Of a DNA stretch of 37,342 nucleotides, positions 17,053-26,099 are shown in pieces; position 1 is the first letter of the stretch, and each line of letters opens with the position of its first letter. This DNA is from Eubacteriaceae bacterium UBA1433. Its GTDB lineage: Bacteria > Bacillota > Clostridia > Eubacteriales > UBA1433. A program made the translations under genes and the position numbers. Below the pieces are notes generated by a model, which had not been told where the DNA came from, did no database searches, and saw only the letters and a program-made list of their open reading frames with translations. Where the stretch lies: positions 20,465 through 57,806 of the forward strand of contig DCTT01000008.1 of the NCBI GenBank assembly GCA_002329295.1. The letters are read 5' to 3'.

Positions 17053-18561
17053 ATGAACAAAAGCAAACGAAGTATCTATACTGCAATCAGTGCGATTGCC
17101 TTCACGCTTGTAAACGGAATACTGGGTTTGATTGTGTTGCGTCTGGTTATTTCGCATTTGGGTTCAGATTTTAATGGACTGAACTCAACAGCAACGCAGC
17201 TGGTGAGCATGCTGATGATTGTAGAGGGTGGCTTTACGCTGGCATCTAATGTGGCGTTGTTTAAACCGTTGGTAAACAATAATTATGATGAGATCAATGC
17301 CATTATGTCGGCAACAAAGAAAACTTTCAATAAGATTGGTTTGATTTTTCTTTTATTAGGTGTTGCCATTTCTATCGGCTATGCGTTTATCATCAATAGC
17401 GGATTGCCGAAAAGTACGATTATCGCAGTACTTTTAATGACGGTGGTATCTACTGCCTTTGACTTGTCTTATGCTGCAAAATATTCTACTTTGCTGAGGT
17501 CAGAGCAGCGAGAGTATATTTTGAACGCAATTCGAATATCGACTTTTGTGCTTTCACAGGTTTTGATTATAGCGGTGGTGTTAGGCAGCGGTCATATGGT
17601 CTTGGTCAGGTTTGTTACGATGGTAGGCGCCATTATCAACAGTTTGGTGGTAGGCTATGTTTGCAAAAAACTATATCCGAAGCTAAACTTTAAACAACCG
17701 CCGGATTTCGCGGCCATTCGCGGAACGCGCGATGTATTTGTTCAAAAACTGACAGGGATGCTTTATGGCACGTTTCCGATGCTTTTTATTTCGACAACAT
17801 CGGGAGGCACAACACTGGCCAGCGTTTATGCGGTATACAATAGTATTTTTTCGATTCTGAGGGCGGTGCTATATGCTTTTTCAGATGCGCCGAGGATGGG
17901 GTTCGGGCAATTGATTGCGCAAGAAAAAAAAGAATATGTATTTGAAGTGTTTTTGGAATATCAGTTCATCGTTATTTTTGTATTGTTTATTTTGTTTTGC
18001 ACGGCAGCGGCGTTAATGATGCCTTTTATTCAGCTCTACCTCAAGGGCGTACATGATGCCAATTATCAAAACTGGTATATTGCAGGATTTTTTATTTTGA
18101 CGGTGTTTTTTGAACTGATTCGTATGCCCAGCGGAAACATTATCAATATGTCCGGCAACTTCAAGGTGGGGAAAAAAATTCAGATTACCGCTGTGGTATT
18201 AATGGTTGTATGTATGCCTATCGGCAATTATTTTTGGGGATATTATGGCATTTTAGGAACCGTCTTATTTACATCCATTGTTCTTGCTGTTTTGGAAGTC
18301 GGATTTATACATGGAGTGTATTTTAATAAAAAAATATCAAAGTTTTTCAAAATACTGCTGCCGAACTTGCTGTTGTTTTTAATCTTAGGGTACATAGAAT
18401 TTGCGTTCGCAAAACAAGTTGACAGTGTGGTGAAATTTATTGTTGCGGGATGCGTATTGATGGTTGTTAACAGTGGATTGGGGCTGTTACTCAATTATAT
18501 GATCAACAGAAATTTGACAGTGAGTATTGTAAGGAGAGTCAAAGCACTGTTAATAAAATAA
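17053..18561 (+). CDS. wzx: Wzx-type polysaccharide flippase (MOP superfamily)
   Basis: A 502-residue multi-pass membrane protein with about twelve to fourteen hydrophobic segments. It would flip the undecaprenyl-linked repeat unit to the outer face, where Wzy polymerises it. ATG 17053 is chosen because AGGAGA lies three bases upstream and MNKSKRSIYTAISAIA resembles the usual MOP-family start. The 17014 in-frame start would add an unlikely basic tail. FNGLNSTATQLVSM followed by a long helical bundle is typical of the polysaccharide transporter family. It follows the non-coding gap and its first 73 codons match the truncated copy at 15256-15498. Its base composition is like the main cluster, unlike the GT2 gene before it. 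Confidence 0.85.
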   Translation: MNKSKRSIYTAISAIAFTLVNGILGLIVLRLVISHLGSDFNGLNSTATQLVSMLMIVEGGFTLASNVALFKPLVNNNYDEINAIMSATKKTFNKIGLIFLLLGVAISIGYAFIINSGLPKSTIIAVLLMTVVSTAFDLSYAAKYSTLLRSEQREYILNAIRISTFVLSQVLIIAVVLGSGHMVLVRFVTMVGAIINSLVVGYVCKKLYPKLNFKQPPDFAAIRGTRDVFVQKLTGMLYGTFPMLFISTTSGGTTLASVYAVYNSIFSILRAVLYAFSDAPRMGFGQLIAQEKKEYVFEVFLEYQFIVIFVLFILFCTAAALMMPFIQLYLKGVHDANYQNWYIAGFFILTVFFELIRMPSGNIINMSGNFKVGKKIQITAVVLMVVCMPIGNYFWGYYGILGTVLFTSIVLAVLEVGFIHGVYFNKKISKFFKILLPNLLLFLILGYIEFAFAKQVDSVVKFIVAGCVLMVVNSGLGLLLNYMINRNLTVSIVRRVKALLIK

Positions 18562-18597
18562 AATTTTAAAAAATATTTTACAAAAGTGGAGGAAACC

Positions 18598-19737
18598 ATG
18601 CAGGACACATTATCTTTAGGAGATGTTTTTAAAATATTATTAAAAAAAATCAAATCGATTCTTCTTTTGACAGTTCTTTTAACGGCGGGCGCTGCAGTTT
18701 GGTTGTCAATGACGGATTTGTTAGAACGGCCGGAAACACATGAAGTGCGTGTGTATGGCTTGATACAATATCAACATGCGGAAATTGGCACTGAATTGAG
18801 TTATGTCACTAACAACGTCAGTGAAATTTATAAGTCGGATGTGCTTTTGTGGACATTACAAAATATAGATTTGAATCAGTGTTCGGACGCATTTTTAAGT
18901 CGGTATGGTGCCAGTCGAGATAATGCAAGTATTGAGGCAAAAAAAGAATTGGCTTTAAAAATATCGAAAGACTATGAAGTAAAATTTGACTCGAAGGCAC
19001 AGCTGTTTCAACTTTCTCTGATAGGAGAAGATGTAGCCTCGCAGGAATATATTTTGCAATATCTTTTTGAGCAAGGCAAGGTGTTAAGCAAAGAATATAT
19101 CCCCGATGTGGATATTCAACTGCTAAACAAAGAAACGATTGCGTTGGAAGAAGCCTCGTCCATGTTGGCAGATAAGAATCGCGTGTTGGTTGTAGTGGGG
19201 TGTATCATCTTCTTTTTTGTGTGGTTGGGTTGGGTATTGAAATTTGTATTTTCGGAAACGGTAATCAGTGCAGAACAATTTAAACGCAGATATGCTTTTC
19301 CGACTTTTGGAATGATCAAAAACAACGAACAGGCTTATGCGGAAGCAGCTCAAGCGGTGATTTATCGTTTAAGGCGAAATCAAAGCAAGCAGGCGTTTTT
19401 TCTTTCGAGCACGCCAAAGCAAAATGATATGAAAATGCTTGAAAAACTCAAAGCGGCTGCCGAAAAAGGTCAAATCTCCGTTGCTTTGGCAAGCGGTGCA
19501 GCGGGTTCGGATCAGAAGGAAACAGGAGTTTTCTCCGCCAGAGAAAATGAATTTGTGTTCACACATCTTCCTTATTTGTCCGCCAGTGGACTGGACGGTA
19601 CATTATCGGAGAAGAAAAAGAATCTTATTTTATTGGTTCGATGCGGGAAAACGAAGTTTTCCGACATTGAGGCCGTGCTGGAGAGAATGGATTTATTTGA
19701 TGAAGAAATCGATGGCGTCCTCTTTCTGGATGTATAA
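18598..19737 (+). CDS. Wzz-like polysaccharide co-polymerase with degenerate BY-kinase-like C-terminal domain
   Basis: A 379-residue protein with a membrane helix at about 19-37, an extracytoplasmic region, and a second helix at about 195-218: the two-helix Wzz/CapA layout of chain-length regulators. Start 18598 follows GTGGAGG by five bases. The cytoplasmic part (about 265-379) follows the outline of a CpsD/Wzc-type tyrosine kinase (AFFLSSTP, then NLILLVRCGKTKFSDIEAVL, then DGVLFLDV). It has no Walker A sequence where one is expected (268-281) and no C-terminal tyrosine cluster. It should regulate glycan length or export without kinase activity of its own. A separate kinase could lie upstream of the window. 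The family call is good; the pseudokinase reading is an inference. Confidence 0.7.
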   Translation: MQDTLSLGDVFKILLKKIKSILLLTVLLTAGAAVWLSMTDLLERPETHEVRVYGLIQYQHAEIGTELSYVTNNVSEIYKSDVLLWTLQNIDLNQCSDAFLSRYGASRDNASIEAKKELALKISKDYEVKFDSKAQLFQLSLIGEDVASQEYILQYLFEQGKVLSKEYIPDVDIQLLNKETIALEEASSMLADKNRVLVVVGCIIFFFVWLGWVLKFVFSETVISAEQFKRRYAFPTFGMIKNNEQAYAEAAQAVIYRLRRNQSKQAFFLSSTPKQNDMKMLEKLKAAAEKGQISVALASGAAGSDQKETGVFSARENEFVFTHLPYLSASGLDGTLSEKKKNLILLVRCGKTKFSDIEAVLERMDLFDEEIDGVLFLDV

Positions 19738-19868
19738 AGCAGAATAAAACAGAAATGATTTTATAGCGTGTTGCCGACAGATTAAAACAGCATATTTTAA
19801 GAGGAATAGGGTTCATCAAGGAAGAAGTCGGCAGCTTGTTCATAGAAAACTGCAAGAATCGCAGAAGC

Positions 19869-19898
19869 AAAAGCGCCTGATTCGGCGCTTTTCTTTTT
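19869..19898 (+). terminator. Rho-independent terminator of the glycan cluster
   Basis: Stem AAAAGCGCC / GGCGCTTTT with a six-base loop, then CTTTTT. It ends the long + strand cluster 130 bases after the co-polymerase gene. Confidence 0.85.
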
Positions 19899-19937
19899 AA
19901 ATAAGAAAGTAAAGAGGTGCAAGATTGCATAAAGTAT

Positions 19938-19966
19938 TTTACAAAATCAAGGAAAAATATTATAAT
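19938..19966 (+). promoter_or_regulatory. Near-consensus sigma-A promoter for the yhaO-yhaN-fprA operon
   Basis: TTTACA (19938-19943) and TATAAT (19961-19966) are spaced by 17 bases, 11 of 12 consensus positions. The yhaO-like start is 33 bases past the -10 box. Confidence 0.8.
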
Positions 19967-19998
19967 AAGTAATGATATGCAATTTTGGAGGGAATGCT

Positions 19999-21087
19999 AT
20001 GGTGAAGTTTATCCACACTGCAGATTTGCATTTGGGCAGCGTTTTTGAAAATGCCTCATTCACAAGCAATGTTGCAAAGATTCGGCGTGCGGAAATGTTT
20101 AAAACCTTTGAAGATATTGTAAGACTGGCTATGGCCGTTAAAGATAATTTTCTGTTAATCAGCGGCGATTTGTTTGAGGAAAAATATTGTACGGCGCATG
20201 ACTTAAAGAGAGTTTTCGATACTTTGGCCGAAGCAAAGACCTTGGAAGTGGTTATCATTGCCGGAAATCATGATTTGTTTTCCAATACCTATAAACAATT
20301 TGTAAATCAGTACCCTAACATACATATTTTTTCTTCGGAAAAGATTGAGAAAAAATCCTTTGATCAATGGAATCTGGATATTTATGGCATGAGCTGGGAT
20401 AAATCGGCATATTTTGCCGAACCGGACTTTTCAAAGGTGTCTTTGGATAAGTCGCGAATCAATATTCTGATGCTGCATGCCGATATTGCAACGACATCAA
20501 CGTATTTGCCGATTAATATCAAAATGATTTCAGAAATGGGTTTTGATTATATTGCTTTGGGGCATATTCATAAAAACGGACAAGTGGCGGAGAGAGCCTA
20601 TTATGCAGGATGTCCGGAAGCTTTGGATTTTAAAGAGACGGGCGAGAGGGGCATTTATCGCGTGGCGTTGGACAAAGAAACCTGTCAGGTGGAATTTGTA
20701 AAAACCGCCAATCGGGAGTTTGTTGTGAGTCAAATCAATCTCAATCCCGATATGGGCTATATTGATATTATTCGTTTATTGACGTCTGAAATCAATCACG
20801 AGAGCCTGATCAAAGACATGCATCGTTTTGAGATCAGCGGAATGATCGATTCGGCAATTAATTTGAATGAAATTATCGAGCAAGTCAGGCAATCGTTTTT
20901 TTATTTGGAATATGTGAATAATGCGATACCTGATTTTGACATTGAGCAAATCAAAGCCGAAAATGAAGACAACATCATCGGCAGATTTATTGAAAAAATG
21001 CAACAATACGATTTGACAGACGAAGTCAACAGAGAAGCGCTTTATAAAGGAGTCCATGTGTTGTTGAGCGAGGTGGATGGGATATGA
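19999..21087 (+). CDS. yhaO: SbcD/YhaO-like DNA repair exonuclease (metallophosphoesterase)
   Basis: A 362-residue calcineurin-like phosphoesterase. ATG 19999 has GGAGGG six bases upstream, and the protein then begins VKFIHTADLHLGS, with D9 and H11 as metal ligands. Further ligands are in SGDLFE (55-60), GNHD (89-92), LMLHADIA and LGHIHKNG. This is the Mre11/SbcD nuclease pattern, and the C-terminal part resembles YhaO. It overlaps by four bases with a SbcC/YhaN-like ATPase, as expected for the two halves of a Rad50-Mre11-type complex that processes DNA ends. No gene for full-length SbcC is seen. Confidence 0.85.
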   Translation: MVKFIHTADLHLGSVFENASFTSNVAKIRRAEMFKTFEDIVRLAMAVKDNFLLISGDLFEEKYCTAHDLKRVFDTLAEAKTLEVVIIAGNHDLFSNTYKQFVNQYPNIHIFSSEKIEKKSFDQWNLDIYGMSWDKSAYFAEPDFSKVSLDKSRINILMLHADIATTSTYLPINIKMISEMGFDYIALGHIHKNGQVAERAYYAGCPEALDFKETGERGIYRVALDKETCQVEFVKTANREFVVSQINLNPDMGYIDIIRLLTSEINHESLIKDMHRFEISGMIDSAINLNEIIEQVRQSFFYLEYVNNAIPDFDIEQIKAENEDNIIGRFIEKMQQYDLTDEVNREALYKGVHVLLSEVDGI

Positions 21088-23312
21088 TTTATAAAAGATT
21101 AAACCTGTTATCCTTCGGCAAATTTAAAAACAAACAAATTCATTTGGAAAGCGGCATCAATTTGTTGCTGGGGAATAATGAAGCCGGAAAAAGCACGATA
21201 CAGCACTTCATCCAAGGAATGTTTTATGGTTTTTTCACATATGGAAAAAAACGCAGAGGTTATGAAGAACTGCAAGAAAAATACAAACCCTGGAACAGTG
21301 ATGACTATGCGGGCGGATTGCTCTATGAAGAAGAGGGGAAAGAATATCTTGTGGAGCGCAATTTTTCCGACATCAGCCCCAGGGTGAAAGTATCTGATTT
21401 TTTGACCGGTGAAGATATTACGGATGAGTTTTCTTTCGATGATGTGAATCGAGTCTATATGCCCAGCGATCATTTAAATCTGAGCAAGGTGATGTTCAAA
21501 AATACGGTAAGCATTGATCAGGTAGGCGCAAAAACAGAAGAAAATCTCGCGGAAGAAGTCAATAACCTGATGGCCAATATGGATACGGGTTTCGGAGATA
21601 TTTCCATTCACAAAGCTATTAAAGATTTGCGAAGTGCAGCAGAAAAAATTGCCGGCAAAAGAGGCGAAGTAAGGCAAATCGGTCAGTTGAACCAAATTCT
21701 TGAAAAGATTATGCAGGAAAAGGACAACACGGAGGCAATTATTCAAAACGACAAACAGCGAAAAATGAAAATCGACTATCTGCAGGAACAGTTGCAGCGC
21801 ATTCAGGAAAGCGAACTGGCAGAGAAAGTGAAGCTGGTTAATAAATATGAAGAAATTCTTGAAAATATACAAGACACAAAGGGAAAGTTAGCGCAGCTGC
21901 ACCATGTGGACAGTGTAAACGAAGAAGCCTATGAGCAGGTGTTGAGATTAGAAAATGATGTAAACAAGGAATTGGAAGCACTGAAAAATTTAAAGGAAAA
22001 GATTGACAGTGTAGAGCATGCGATCGAAAAAATGCATGCAGAATTGTCGCAATATGAACAATTGCGCGATATCAACGAAATACGCCAAGACTATGCCCTC
22101 TATCAGCAGCTAAAAGAAGGAGCTTACAGAAAAAAACCGTCGAGATTGGAAAACATTGTCTTGATTGCCTGTATTGTTTTTGCATTGCTGAGTATTTTTT
22201 TCATTTTTAAAAATATGGTTGCAGCAACCATTATCAGTCTTCTTATTATGATTGCGGCTTTTGTCTATACGTTTCTTGCAAGAACAACAAACGAAGACGT
22301 GCGCAATTCGGACATTTGCAGAAAATATGGTTTTGCTGATGAGAAGGCCTTTGAAAGTTATTATGCGGCGACGTCGGAAGCGTATGAGAAATATACGGAA
22401 AAACGAGTGTTGTTTGAATCAAAACTGGAAGAATATACGGCATTAAAAGAAGAAGCTGTGGCGGCCAAAACACGCTATGAAGAATCACATAACTCTTTTC
22501 TGGGTTTGTTGGGAGAGTTGGGGCTGGAAAACAGTGCGTCTTATCGGGAAGTGTTAAAAAACAACAAGCTCTATCAGCAGCTAAAAACAGAGCTGGAGCA
22601 TCTGGAGATGTTGCAAGAGCAGACCATGACAGAGGCGGAATACGCGTTATTAAAAGCAAAAACCGAGAACGTAGAAATTAATGTGCTGAATGCAGTGCCA
22701 ATGCAAGAAGTGCCTGTCGAAGCCAAAGAGGAGATTTTGAGTGAAATATCCAGGCTCAAGGGCATGTCGGATGAAGCGACGCAAAATATGCGCAGCATGA
22801 CGGAGATTATGACGCAAATTAAAGAGCTAAACCACCAAAGAGACGTATTGCTGTTGGAATATGGCGCACTGAATTTGGCGGCGGACGTGATTGAAGAAGT
22901 GGCCAGAGATATGCACACGCAAAATTCGCCGGTGTTAAATGATAAAGTTTCTGCACTTATTTATAAAATTACTGATAAGTATACTGCCGTAAAATTGACG
23001 GATGAGTTGAATATTGTGGCCGAAAATCCGCAAACGGGGTTTTTGATTTCCAGTGATAATTTGAGCATCGGCACGCTGGAACAACTTTATTTTGCCTTGA
23101 GGATTGCTTTGGCGGACTTGTTTGCACCCAATGTGCCGTTGATGTTTGACGAGAGCTTTGTGATGTACGATTTCAAACGTCTTGAAAATGTATTGCGTCT
23201 GTTGTATACAATTTCACAGAAACGACAAATTATTCTTTTTAGCTGCAGCGACAGAGAAAAACAAATCATGGATGCGATGAACATTCCATATAACTTGATT
23301 GTAATGGAATGA
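21084..23312 (+). CDS. yhaN: SbcC/YhaN-like AAA ATPase with coiled coils and central membrane segment
   Basis: A 742-residue SMC/Rad50-type ATPase. The Walker A motif GNNEAGKST is at 30-38, and the Walker B region PLMFDESFVMYD is near the C-terminus, preceded by the LSIGTLEQLYFALRIALADLF signature region. Two long coiled-coil arms (about 190-340 and 410-620) flank a hydrophobic hairpin at about 357-397, which should place the middle of the protein in the membrane. Partner of the nuclease encoded directly upstream (ATGA overlap). It is shorter than Bacillus YhaN, mainly in the coiled coil. The likely role is ATP-dependent DNA-end recognition or tethering at the membrane. Confidence 0.82.
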   Translation: MIYKRLNLLSFGKFKNKQIHLESGINLLLGNNEAGKSTIQHFIQGMFYGFFTYGKKRRGYEELQEKYKPWNSDDYAGGLLYEEEGKEYLVERNFSDISPRVKVSDFLTGEDITDEFSFDDVNRVYMPSDHLNLSKVMFKNTVSIDQVGAKTEENLAEEVNNLMANMDTGFGDISIHKAIKDLRSAAEKIAGKRGEVRQIGQLNQILEKIMQEKDNTEAIIQNDKQRKMKIDYLQEQLQRIQESELAEKVKLVNKYEEILENIQDTKGKLAQLHHVDSVNEEAYEQVLRLENDVNKELEALKNLKEKIDSVEHAIEKMHAELSQYEQLRDINEIRQDYALYQQLKEGAYRKKPSRLENIVLIACIVFALLSIFFIFKNMVAATIISLLIMIAAFVYTFLARTTNEDVRNSDICRKYGFADEKAFESYYAATSEAYEKYTEKRVLFESKLEEYTALKEEAVAAKTRYEESHNSFLGLLGELGLENSASYREVLKNNKLYQQLKTELEHLEMLQEQTMTEAEYALLKAKTENVEINVLNAVPMQEVPVEAKEEILSEISRLKGMSDEATQNMRSMTEIMTQIKELNHQRDVLLLEYGALNLAADVIEEVARDMHTQNSPVLNDKVSALIYKITDKYTAVKLTDELNIVAENPQTGFLISSDNLSIGTLEQLYFALRIALADLFAPNVPLMFDESFVMYDFKRLENVLRLLYTISQKRQIILFSCSDREKQIMDAMNIPYNLIVME

Positions 23313-23322
23313 AGGAGAAAAT

Positions 23323-24507
23323 ATGAAAAAGATAACGAAAGATATTTATTGGGTCGGCACGGAAGACAGGGAAACGAAATTGTTTGAAAATATGTTTGAG
23401 CTGCCTTTCGGCGTGATGTATCATGCATATTTTGTTGATGATGAAAAAACAGCAGTGATTGACTGTGTAAAAGATATGACGGAAGATGCGTTTTTAAGTG
23501 CCGTGCAAGCCGGTCTAAAGGGACGGGATTTGGACTATATTGTGCTCAATCATATGGAACCCGATCACTCGTCGGCGGTGTTGAGTTTGGTGGAACGATA
23601 CCCGAATGCACGCATTTTGTGCAGTGCAAAAGCCGTGGCGATGTTGAAGAACTTTTACGGGATTGAGAAAAATGTGGAAGTGGTCAAAGAGGGAGATACG
23701 CTGAGTTTAGGAAACAATACATTGACATGGGTGATGGTGCCTATGGTGCATTGGCCTGAGAGCATGATGACTTATGCGGTGGAGCAAAAGGTATTGTTTT
23801 CCACCGATGCTTTTGGCGGATTCGGCATTTTTGAAAGCATTTTTGCCGACGAAGTAACAAATGAGCACCGTCAAAGCGAAACGGTTCGGTATTTTGCAAA
23901 TATTGTCGGCAAGGTCAGCGCCATCATTGACAAAACCCTTGCGCGTGTGCTGGGGCTCAATTTGCCGATCGATGTCATTTGTCCTTCTCACGGGCTGATT
24001 TGGCGCGGAGAAGGTGTGGCGATCATCTTAAACGAATATATCGACTTGAGCCAGCATCGCACGAAGCCGAAAGTAACGATTGCGTATTCGACCATGTATG
24101 GAAACAATGAAGAAAGCGCAAAATTTTTATATGAAACATTGCGGAAAGAAAATGTGGAAGTAACACTCTACAATTTGTCCGAAACAGAAAAATCCTTTGT
24201 CGTTGCCGATATTTGGCAAAGTCAAGTGGTGCTTTTGGGTGCGCCTGCCTATTATGGCGGCATTCATCCCAAAATGCGTGAACTGTTGATGAAACTGGAA
24301 GAAGGGGCGCTGATCAATCACACGGTCGGCGTGTTCGGCAATGCTGCCTGGAGCGGCGGCGGCGTAAGAGGCATTGAGAGCTTTTTGAAGGAAAACAAGA
24401 TCGAGATGTTGTCTGACAGTGTAGAGGTAATGGGATGGCCGACAAAAGAAGATCAGGCTGCGCTTGCAAAGCTTGCGCAAAGCGCTGTTAAGGCCCTTAA
24501 GCAATAG
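23323..24507 (+). CDS. fprA: Flavodiiron protein (A-type flavoprotein, FprA family)
   Basis: A 394-residue two-domain enzyme. The N-terminal metallo-beta-lactamase-like domain has the di-iron ligands H77, E79, D81, H82 (HMEPDH), H143, D162 and H223 (CPSHG). The C-terminal flavodoxin domain begins at about 250 with VTIAYSTMYGNNEESA and binds FMN. These proteins reduce O2 to water or NO to N2O in the cytoplasm of anaerobes, using rubredoxin or ferredoxin as electron donor. No rubredoxin domain is fused, so it is a class A protein. An AAGGAG ribosome site is present and the gene lies ten bases after the ATPase stop. Confidence 0.93.
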   Translation: MKKITKDIYWVGTEDRETKLFENMFELPFGVMYHAYFVDDEKTAVIDCVKDMTEDAFLSAVQAGLKGRDLDYIVLNHMEPDHSSAVLSLVERYPNARILCSAKAVAMLKNFYGIEKNVEVVKEGDTLSLGNNTLTWVMVPMVHWPESMMTYAVEQKVLFSTDAFGGFGIFESIFADEVTNEHRQSETVRYFANIVGKVSAIIDKTLARVLGLNLPIDVICPSHGLIWRGEGVAIILNEYIDLSQHRTKPKVTIAYSTMYGNNEESAKFLYETLRKENVEVTLYNLSETEKSFVVADIWQSQVVLLGAPAYYGGIHPKMRELLMKLEEGALINHTVGVFGNAAWSGGGVRGIESFLKENKIEMLSDSVEVMGWPTKEDQAALAKLAQSAVKALKQ

Positions 24508-24508
24508 A

Positions 24509-25585
24509 ATGAGCAAAAAAGTCGTTGTGGGCATGAGCGGCGGAGTAGACAGCAGTGTTGCCGCGCTTTTGCTGAAACAACAGGGCTATGATGTCATCGG
24601 CGTGTTTATGAAAAATTGGGAAGACGAAGACGGAGAGTGTCCCGCTCAGGAAGATTATGCCGATGTAAGCAGTGTGTGTGCCAAGTTGGACATTCCCTAT
24701 TACACGGTAAACTTTGCCAAAGAATATTATGAAAGGGTCTTTCAATATTTTTTAACAGAGTATGAGCGCGGGCGAACGCCGAATCCCGATGTGCTTTGCA
24801 ACAGTGAAATCAAATTTAAGGCTTTTTTAGACTATGCGTTGGAAGTAATCGGCGCTGAGTGCATTGCGACAGGTCATTATGTGCGGCGCAGAGAAAAAGA
24901 CGGCAAATGGCAGCTGCTAAAAGCGGTTGACGAAAGTAAAGATCAGAGCTATTTTTTATGTCAGCTCAATCAAAGACAATTGGCAAAATCTTTGTTTCCT
25001 GTCGGAGAGCTGAAAAAAAACGAAGTAAGGAAAATTGCGGAAGAAAATGGTTTGCGCACTGCCGACAAAAAGGACAGCACGGGTATCTGCTTTATCGGCG
25101 AGAGAAAATTCAGAGAGTTTTTATCGAAATATCTGCCCAATCAACGAGGAATCATTCGTGACATCCACGGCGAGGCGGTAGGGGAGCATATCGGACTGAT
25201 GTATTATACGTTGGGGCAGCGGCGCGGGTTGGGTATTGGCGGCAGGGGCAGCGGAGAGAGATGGTATGTCGTGGAAAAAGATTTACAGCGCAATGAGTTG
25301 ATTGTCGTGCAAGGAGAGCATCCTGCGTTGTATTCACAGGGGTTAGTGGCAAAAGAAGCCGAATGGATAGAAGGCAGCGCACCGTCAAGCTCCTTTGAGT
25401 GCACTGTCAAGTATCGCTATCGCCAGCCCGATCGAAAAGCGAAAGTAACCGCGCAGGGCAATACATTTTTCGTGGAATTTTTTGAACCGCAAAAGGCGGT
25501 TTGTCCGGGACAGTATGTGGTATTTTATGATAAAGAAGTTTGTTTGGGCGGAGCAGAAATAGAACGAGCAATTCATGCGTCTTAA
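24509..25585 (+). CDS. mnmA: tRNA 2-thiouridine(34) synthase MnmA
   Basis: A 358-residue PP-loop thiouridylase, the usual length for MnmA. The ATP motif is GMSGGVDSS (8-16). The two catalytic cysteines are C97 in NPDVLCNSEIKF and C194 in TGICFIGERKF. It thiolates U34 of tRNA-Lys, -Glu and -Gln. The ATG lies one base after the fprA stop and has no clear Shine-Dalgarno sequence, so translation is probably coupled. The frame is open 15 codons further upstream, inside fprA, but MSKKVVVGMSGG is the normal MnmA start. A cysteine desulfurase partner, often next to mnmA, is not in this window. Confidence 0.95.
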   Translation: MSKKVVVGMSGGVDSSVAALLLKQQGYDVIGVFMKNWEDEDGECPAQEDYADVSSVCAKLDIPYYTVNFAKEYYERVFQYFLTEYERGRTPNPDVLCNSEIKFKAFLDYALEVIGAECIATGHYVRRREKDGKWQLLKAVDESKDQSYFLCQLNQRQLAKSLFPVGELKKNEVRKIAEENGLRTADKKDSTGICFIGERKFREFLSKYLPNQRGIIRDIHGEAVGEHIGLMYYTLGQRRGLGIGGRGSGERWYVVEKDLQRNELIVVQGEHPALYSQGLVAKEAEWIEGSAPSSSFECTVKYRYRQPDRKAKVTAQGNTFFVEFFEPQKAVCPGQYVVFYDKEVCLGGAEIERAIHAS

Positions 25586-25602
25586 GCAAGGAAAGGAAAA
25601 CA

Positions 25603-26067
25603 ATGAAAAAAAGAGGACTCTATATAATAATTATCATTTTTTTGATAGGCCTGTTAACGGCGTGCGGCTCAACAAAGGTGAGCGAAAGCTATAAAGATCT
25701 CATCGGCAGCTGGCTGTTGGATTCAAGGTATGTTGACACCGCGCCGCAAAAGACGGCGATGATAATTTTGGATTTTAAATCGGATGAAACGGTAGACATC
25801 TATGAATATATTCCTACCGAGGAGCAGCCTGCCACTGTGTTTCGGGCGGACGCTGCGGTGCCGGATAAGAGCACGTTTACTTTAAAAGAGACTTCACCTG
25901 TTGCGGTAAAAGGCAACGCAATCTCCTATCAATATCAGGGCAATACCATTGAGGCGACCTTCTCGGTGGATTTAAACAGCATGAGCGTACACATGTATAT
26001 TCAAAACGAAGAAGGCAGAATCATCCACGATATTTATAAAACGGCTGATAAAGAAAAGCGCCCTTGA
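25603..26067 (+). CDS. Small predicted lipoprotein, possibly lipocalin-like
   Basis: A 154-residue protein with a lipoprotein signal: basic KKRG, a hydrophobic stretch, and the lipobox LLTAC with the lipidated Cys at about residue 22. The mature part begins with SYKDLIGSWLLDSRYVD and contains several alternating beta-strand-like segments, such as ILDFKSDETVDIYEY and NAISYQYQGNTIEATFSV. This pattern recalls lipocalin-like or DUF domains where GSW starts the barrel, but I cannot name a family with confidence. AAGGAAAGG lies before the ATG. It is the last gene of the operon, 17 bases after mnmA. Confidence 0.65.
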   Translation: MKKRGLYIIIIIFLIGLLTACGSTKVSESYKDLIGSWLLDSRYVDTAPQKTAMIILDFKSDETVDIYEYIPTEEQPATVFRADAAVPDKSTFTLKETSPVAVKGNAISYQYQGNTIEATFSVDLNSMSVHMYIQNEEGRIIHDIYKTADKEKRP

Positions 26068-26099
26068 TATTATACGGACAATCAAATACAGAAACATTT

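Noticed and set aside
19767..19880. Short open stretch after the co-polymerase gene reading RVADRLKQHILRGIGF
   Set aside because: It has no start codon, follows an in-frame TAG and runs into the terminator stem; at most a remnant.
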